Positions 7,924 through 9,948 of a stretch of 9,948 nucleotides of DNA are shown here, one piece after another (the first letter of the stretch is position 1; every line of letters begins with the position of its first letter). The translations under genes were made by a program, and so were the position numbers. This DNA is from Thermococcus sp. GTDB lineage: Archaea; Methanobacteriota_B; Thermococci; Thermococcales; Thermococcaceae. The DNA is taken from NCBI GenBank assembly GCA_027001105.1, contig JALTMZ010000031.1, positions 15,772 through 25,719 on the forward strand, given 5' to 3'. A model generated the notes under the pieces. That model was given only the letters and a program-made list of their open reading frames with translations, was not told where the DNA came from and did not search any database.

Positions 7924-7930
7924 ATTATCC
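7918..7930. repeat. Perfect 13-nt palindrome GGATAA-A-TTATCC holding both convergent stop codons
   Basis: Six-base arms surround one central A. The left arm is Gly273-stop of the metallo-hydrolase (GGATAA); the right arm, read on the minus strand, is the last Gly-stop of tnpB (GGATAA). It is near the expected right end of the tnpB element. Confidence 0.8.
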
Positions 7931-8066
7931 GTGACCCACCCCGCTTTGAGGGGACGAGGCTTCGTGAGGGTTCATCTGGCGTCCCGTTGCCGGTAGCCTC
8001 ACCCTCACCGGCCGGATCACACGGCCACTACCGGCTATCTTCCTAACAGAAGAATCGCCGGCTACC
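7931..8066 (-). ncRNA. Candidate omega RNA (reRNA) scaffold inside the 3' end of tnpB
   Basis: This stretch is far more GC-rich than its surroundings and dense with inverted repeats. GCCGGTAG (7989-7996) pairs with CTACCGGC (8028-8035), enclosing hairpin GGCCG (8010-8014)/CGGCC (8022-8026). A further GGCTACC (8060-8066) could pair with GGTAGCC (7992-7998). CCCC (7939-7942) pairs with GGGG (7950-7953) near the element end. In known tnpB elements the guide RNA is the 3' part of the tnpB transcript plus a short flanking stretch. Here the guide would be read on the minus strand from below about 7935 into the metallo-hydrolase 3' end. Exact ends are not visible. Confidence 0.55.
7939..7953. repeat. 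Subterminal hairpin near the element right end
   Basis: CCCC-GCTTTGA-GGGG forms a 4-bp GC stem with a 7-nt loop at the end of tnpB. Imperfect subterminal palindromes like this are the transposase recognition structures of IS200/IS605 ends. Confidence 0.5.
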
Positions 8067-9013
8067 TTACGCAAAATGTTCAAAGCACCATTCACATCAG
8101 CATTAATCAATGTGCCAGTAGAGGATTGGTAAAGCCCTCTCTTTATCCTTTTGCCCCAATACTTCTCCTTCTTCACTAATGGCTCCAAAGCCAAGGCATC
8201 AATCCTGCTCGTGTATTTTTCATCAACCTCAATGAAGCTAATTCCGTACCTCTCACATTTGGCTTTCAGCTTTTGCTTGAAAAGACCGTATGGAATGTAT
8301 TGAAAATTCTGGTTATTCACTTTCCCTAAGGATGTCCTTTGCTTGACCTTTTCTAACTCCCCAACCACAATGTTTCCAATTTTATTCTTTAAACAGTATT
8401 TGATGATGCAGTTTACGGCTTGATTCATGAAGTTGTTCATCACATTCCTTCTCTTCCTCAAAAGCCAAGCCATCCTCTTCCCAAACTTTACGCCCTGCTT
8501 ATCGTATTGGCTTTGGAGTTTAGCCTTCTCCCTGTTCCACCACCGGTTAAAACTCTTCAACCACCGGCCTTCAATAATGAAGGCCGTCCCGGTGGTGTCC
8601 ACACAAGTGGCGAAATTGTCCACGCCTAAATCAATAGCCAAGTACTTTGAGTAATCCAATTCCTTCTTTTCAGGCTGGACTTCATAAACATATTCAACCT
8701 CAAACCAGAGAGCATTGTATCGTGGAATTATACGAACTTCCTTTATCCTGTGGCCCCTAACATTCTTTGGTAAGGGAATTTCAAGGTACATTTGTCCGTA
8801 CTTCTTGGCAAAGTTTCGGCCAAGAGTTAGAATAACTCTGTCCTCTTTTACCTTGAAGGATTGATAGGGAAATATTAGAACAAAGTGTCCATCTTTGGGT
8901 AAAAACCTCGGTGGGTGAATTGGCTTATTGTAGTTCCCTTTTCTCCTTTCTTTCAAAAGTCTAAAGAAGGAGCGATAGTTCCTTTCCACAATTTTTATTG
9001 TTTGTTGGGCAAC

Positions 9014-9016
9014 TTA
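9014..9016 (-). other. In-frame TAA that interrupts tnpB
   Basis: On the minus strand the codons are CTC TTG CCA AGT TAA GTT GCC CAA. The frame before and after is the same, so this is a nonsense change and not a frameshift. A single C-to-T step from CAA (Gln) would restore the common TnpB wording PSQVAQQ. Confidence 0.85.
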
Positions 9017-9285
9017 ACTTGGCAAGAGTCTGTAGGATTCACTGTCTTTAACTAAGTGATAGGCTTTAGTATAAGGTAGAAAAGCTCCATTAAGCTTGTA
9101 GTGTTGCTTAGTAATATATAAGGTAAGGTTGTAAAGGTCTTTGGATAAGTGAGAGAGTATGCGGAGAGTTTTGTACGTCTTCTTGTCCACCCGAAGATGG
9201 TTCTTTTGAGTGAGGTACATCGACATCACTTACTATTGTGTGTAATAAAATTATTTAACTTTTTCGGTACTCCTTTTAGAATGTC

Positions 9286-9303
9286 TGCACCTCCAAAAGT
9301 GCA
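9286..9303. repeat. Hairpin TGCAC-N8-GTGCA, candidate left end of the tnpB element
   Basis: A perfect 5-bp stem with an 8-nt loop lies about 60-80 nt before the tnpB start and about 28 nt before the TATA box of the next gene. It could be the IS left-end hairpin or a regulator site. Confidence 0.4.
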
Positions 9304-9330
9304 AGGTTTTTAAAGAAAAATACAAAATCC

Positions 9331-9338
9331 TTTTTAAG
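9331..9338 (+). promoter_or_regulatory. TATA box of the radical SAM gene, apparently leaderless
   Basis: ACAAAATCC then TTTTTAAG is a BRE/TATA pair centred about 26 nt before ATG 9361. Archaeal initiation at that distance falls on the ATG itself, and no Shine-Dalgarno is present (CTCCTTTTAACC precedes the ATG). Confidence 0.55.
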
Positions 9339-9360
9339 GCAACTTTTTCTCCTTTTAACC

Positions 9361-9948
9361 ATGTATGAACTGACAGAGGACTACAAACTTAGAAAAATCA
9401 CAAAATTTGAGCTGGATATGGTTGATGAGCGAGATGATTTACTGATTATTCCCCCTTCATCTAAAGCTGGCCCTTGTGGAAACGACTGTGTGTTCTGTTA
9501 TCTCACTCAAAATCCTCCCCAAATGATTTATCGGGTTGCCAAGCATGACACTTTAAACGACCCCGAGCTGGAAAGGAGGATTGCCTACGCAAGAGAGCAT
9601 TACGATTTGTGGATTCGTGTTACTGACACCTCCGCAAATGTTCGGTTTGATGAAAAGCGCATAGAATCATTATACAAGGCTGGCTTGGATGAGATCCAGA
9701 TTTCTCTTCACACTACTAAAAAAGAGGTTAGGATAAAGCTCATGCATAACAGAAATGCTGGGAAAGTCATTGATTTAATACCAAAAATTGTGGAGCACTT
9801 TAGAATGATTGCTGATATAATTCTTACTCCTGGATACAACGTCAGTGATATTGGGGAAATTTTAGATGACTTGGACAGTTTTGGAGTTCATGAAGTTAGA
9901 CTCTTTCCGATTGGAGTTACGAGGTTTTCAAAAACAAGGGCATTGACA
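9361..9948 (+). CDS. Radical SAM protein, COG1625/DUF512-like (3' end outside window)
   Basis: The frame is open from ATG 9361 to the window end (196 codons, no stop). The radical SAM cluster motif CGNDCVFC (Cys39, Cys43, Cys46; C-x3-C-x2-C) binds the 4Fe-4S cluster that cleaves S-adenosylmethionine. Other matching segments are FCYLTQNPP directly after the motif, [53 protein letters not shown] and [15 protein letters not shown]. The last resembles the 'VPVGLTKYR' end of the radical SAM core in COG1625/DUF512 proteins, so a C-terminal DUF512-type domain is expected downstream. The bacterial relatives usually have an N-terminal PDZ domain, absent here. Substrate is unknown. The gene lies directly beyond the tnpB element and seems to have its own leaderless promoter. 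Confidence 0.88.
   Translation, partial: MYELTEDYKLRKITKFELDMVDERDDLLIIPPSSKAGPCGNDCVFCYLTQNPPQMIYRVAKHDTLNDPELERRIAYAREHYDLWIRVTDTSANVRFDEKRIESLYKAGLDEIQISLHTTKKEVRIKLMHNRNAGKVIDLIPKIVEHFRMIADIILTPGYNVSDIGEILDDLDSFGVHEVRLFPIGVTRFSKTRALT

Larger units (their letters stand above)
7925..9229 (-). pseudogene. tnpB: tnpB (IS200/IS605-type RNA-guided nuclease), interrupted by one in-frame TAA
   Basis: One reading frame runs from GTG 9229 (ATG 9220, MYLTQKNHL, is the more likely start) to TAA 7925, about 430 codons, broken only by TAA at 9016-9014. The N-terminal piece ends SYRLLPS; after the stop the frame goes on VAQQTIKIVERNYRSFF, the usual TnpB wording with the first Gln missing (CAA to TAA). 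The downstream open part (GTG 8989 onward, 354 residues) keeps the RuvC triad: Asp120 (AIDLGVDN), Glu211 (VVGELE) and Asp298 (NADVNGALNIL). The CxxC...CxxC zinc finger between Glu and the last Asp is absent; instead it reads YTSRIDALALEP...GKRIKRGLYQSSTG, a known finger-less variant. No Shine-Dalgarno precedes GTG 8989, so reinitiation looks weak. TnpB is a nuclease guided by omega RNA. No tnpA is seen. Most likely it is inactive as a full-length protein. Confidence 0.9.
7931..9303 (-). mobile_element. IS200/IS605-family tnpB-only element, approximate limits
   Basis: The element carries an orphan tnpB with subterminal hairpins at both sides: CCCC-N7-GGGG at 7939-7953 (right end) and TGCAC-N8-GTGCA at 9286-9303 (candidate left end). 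Family members have no terminal inverted repeats and make no target duplications, so the edges cannot be fixed from one sequence. It sits between the metallo-hydrolase and the radical SAM gene. Without tnpA it would need a related transposase in trans to move. Confidence 0.6.
9230..9360. other. Intergenic stretch between tnpB and the radical SAM gene
   Basis: No gene is seen in these 131 nt. They contain AT-rich DNA with minus-strand TATA-like TTAAATAA/TTTTATTA close to the tnpB start (about 9243-9258), the hairpin at 9286-9303, and the plus-strand promoter of the radical SAM gene. Confidence 0.6.

Noticed and set aside
8420..8654. Two overlapping plus-strand small open frames
   Set aside because: Both are antisense to the conserved RuvC part of tnpB.

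Overview
The window looks like a piece of a Thermococcales genome (Thermococcus or Pyrococcus type, a hyperthermophilic euryarchaeon). The evidence is an archaeal type II methionine aminopeptidase, a DUF835 membrane protein, promoters with TATA boxes and no bacterial -35/-10 elements, Shine-Dalgarno sites of the GGTGA/GGAGGTGA type, a tRNA with almost all-GC stems in AT-rich surroundings, very tight gene packing and frequent GTG/TTG starts. The genus is an inference; no species is claimed.

Layout. 1-1661: the 3' part of an MTA/SAH-type (cyclic amidohydrolase) deaminase, overlapped by 4 nt by methionine aminopeptidase on the + strand. 1723-1809 (-): tRNA-Ser(CGA) with encoded CCA. 1810-2166: intergenic DNA with the tRNA promoter, inverted repeats, a strong TATA box and a roughly 125-nt leader that can fold in alternative ways, leading into a 104-residue protein of unknown function. 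2649-3827 (+): four CBS domains plus a C-terminal domain that resembles the ribosome hibernation factor HPF/YfiA. 7004-3829 (-): a three-gene operon (UppP-type polyprenyl-diphosphate phosphatase, GlmU-like nucleotidylyltransferase/acyltransferase, DUF835 membrane protein). The first two suggest nucleotide-sugar supply and lipid-carrier recycling for surface glycans. 7102-7923 (+): a COG1237-type metallo-beta-lactamase-fold enzyme, divergent from that operon.

7925 to about 9300 (-): an IS200/IS605-type element with only tnpB. The TnpB reading frame is broken by one in-frame TAA, although the RuvC triad is intact. The 3' end of tnpB is GC-rich and full of inverted repeats, as expected for an omega (reRNA) guide-RNA scaffold. 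9361-end (+): the 5' part of a radical SAM protein of the COG1625/DUF512 type, apparently read from a leaderless promoter.

The best candidates for undescribed biology are the alternative-folding leader at 2040-2166, the CBS/HPF-like fusion, and the nonsense-interrupted, zinc-finger-less TnpB with its omega-RNA-like 3' end. All functional calls come from reading motifs; no database search was run.
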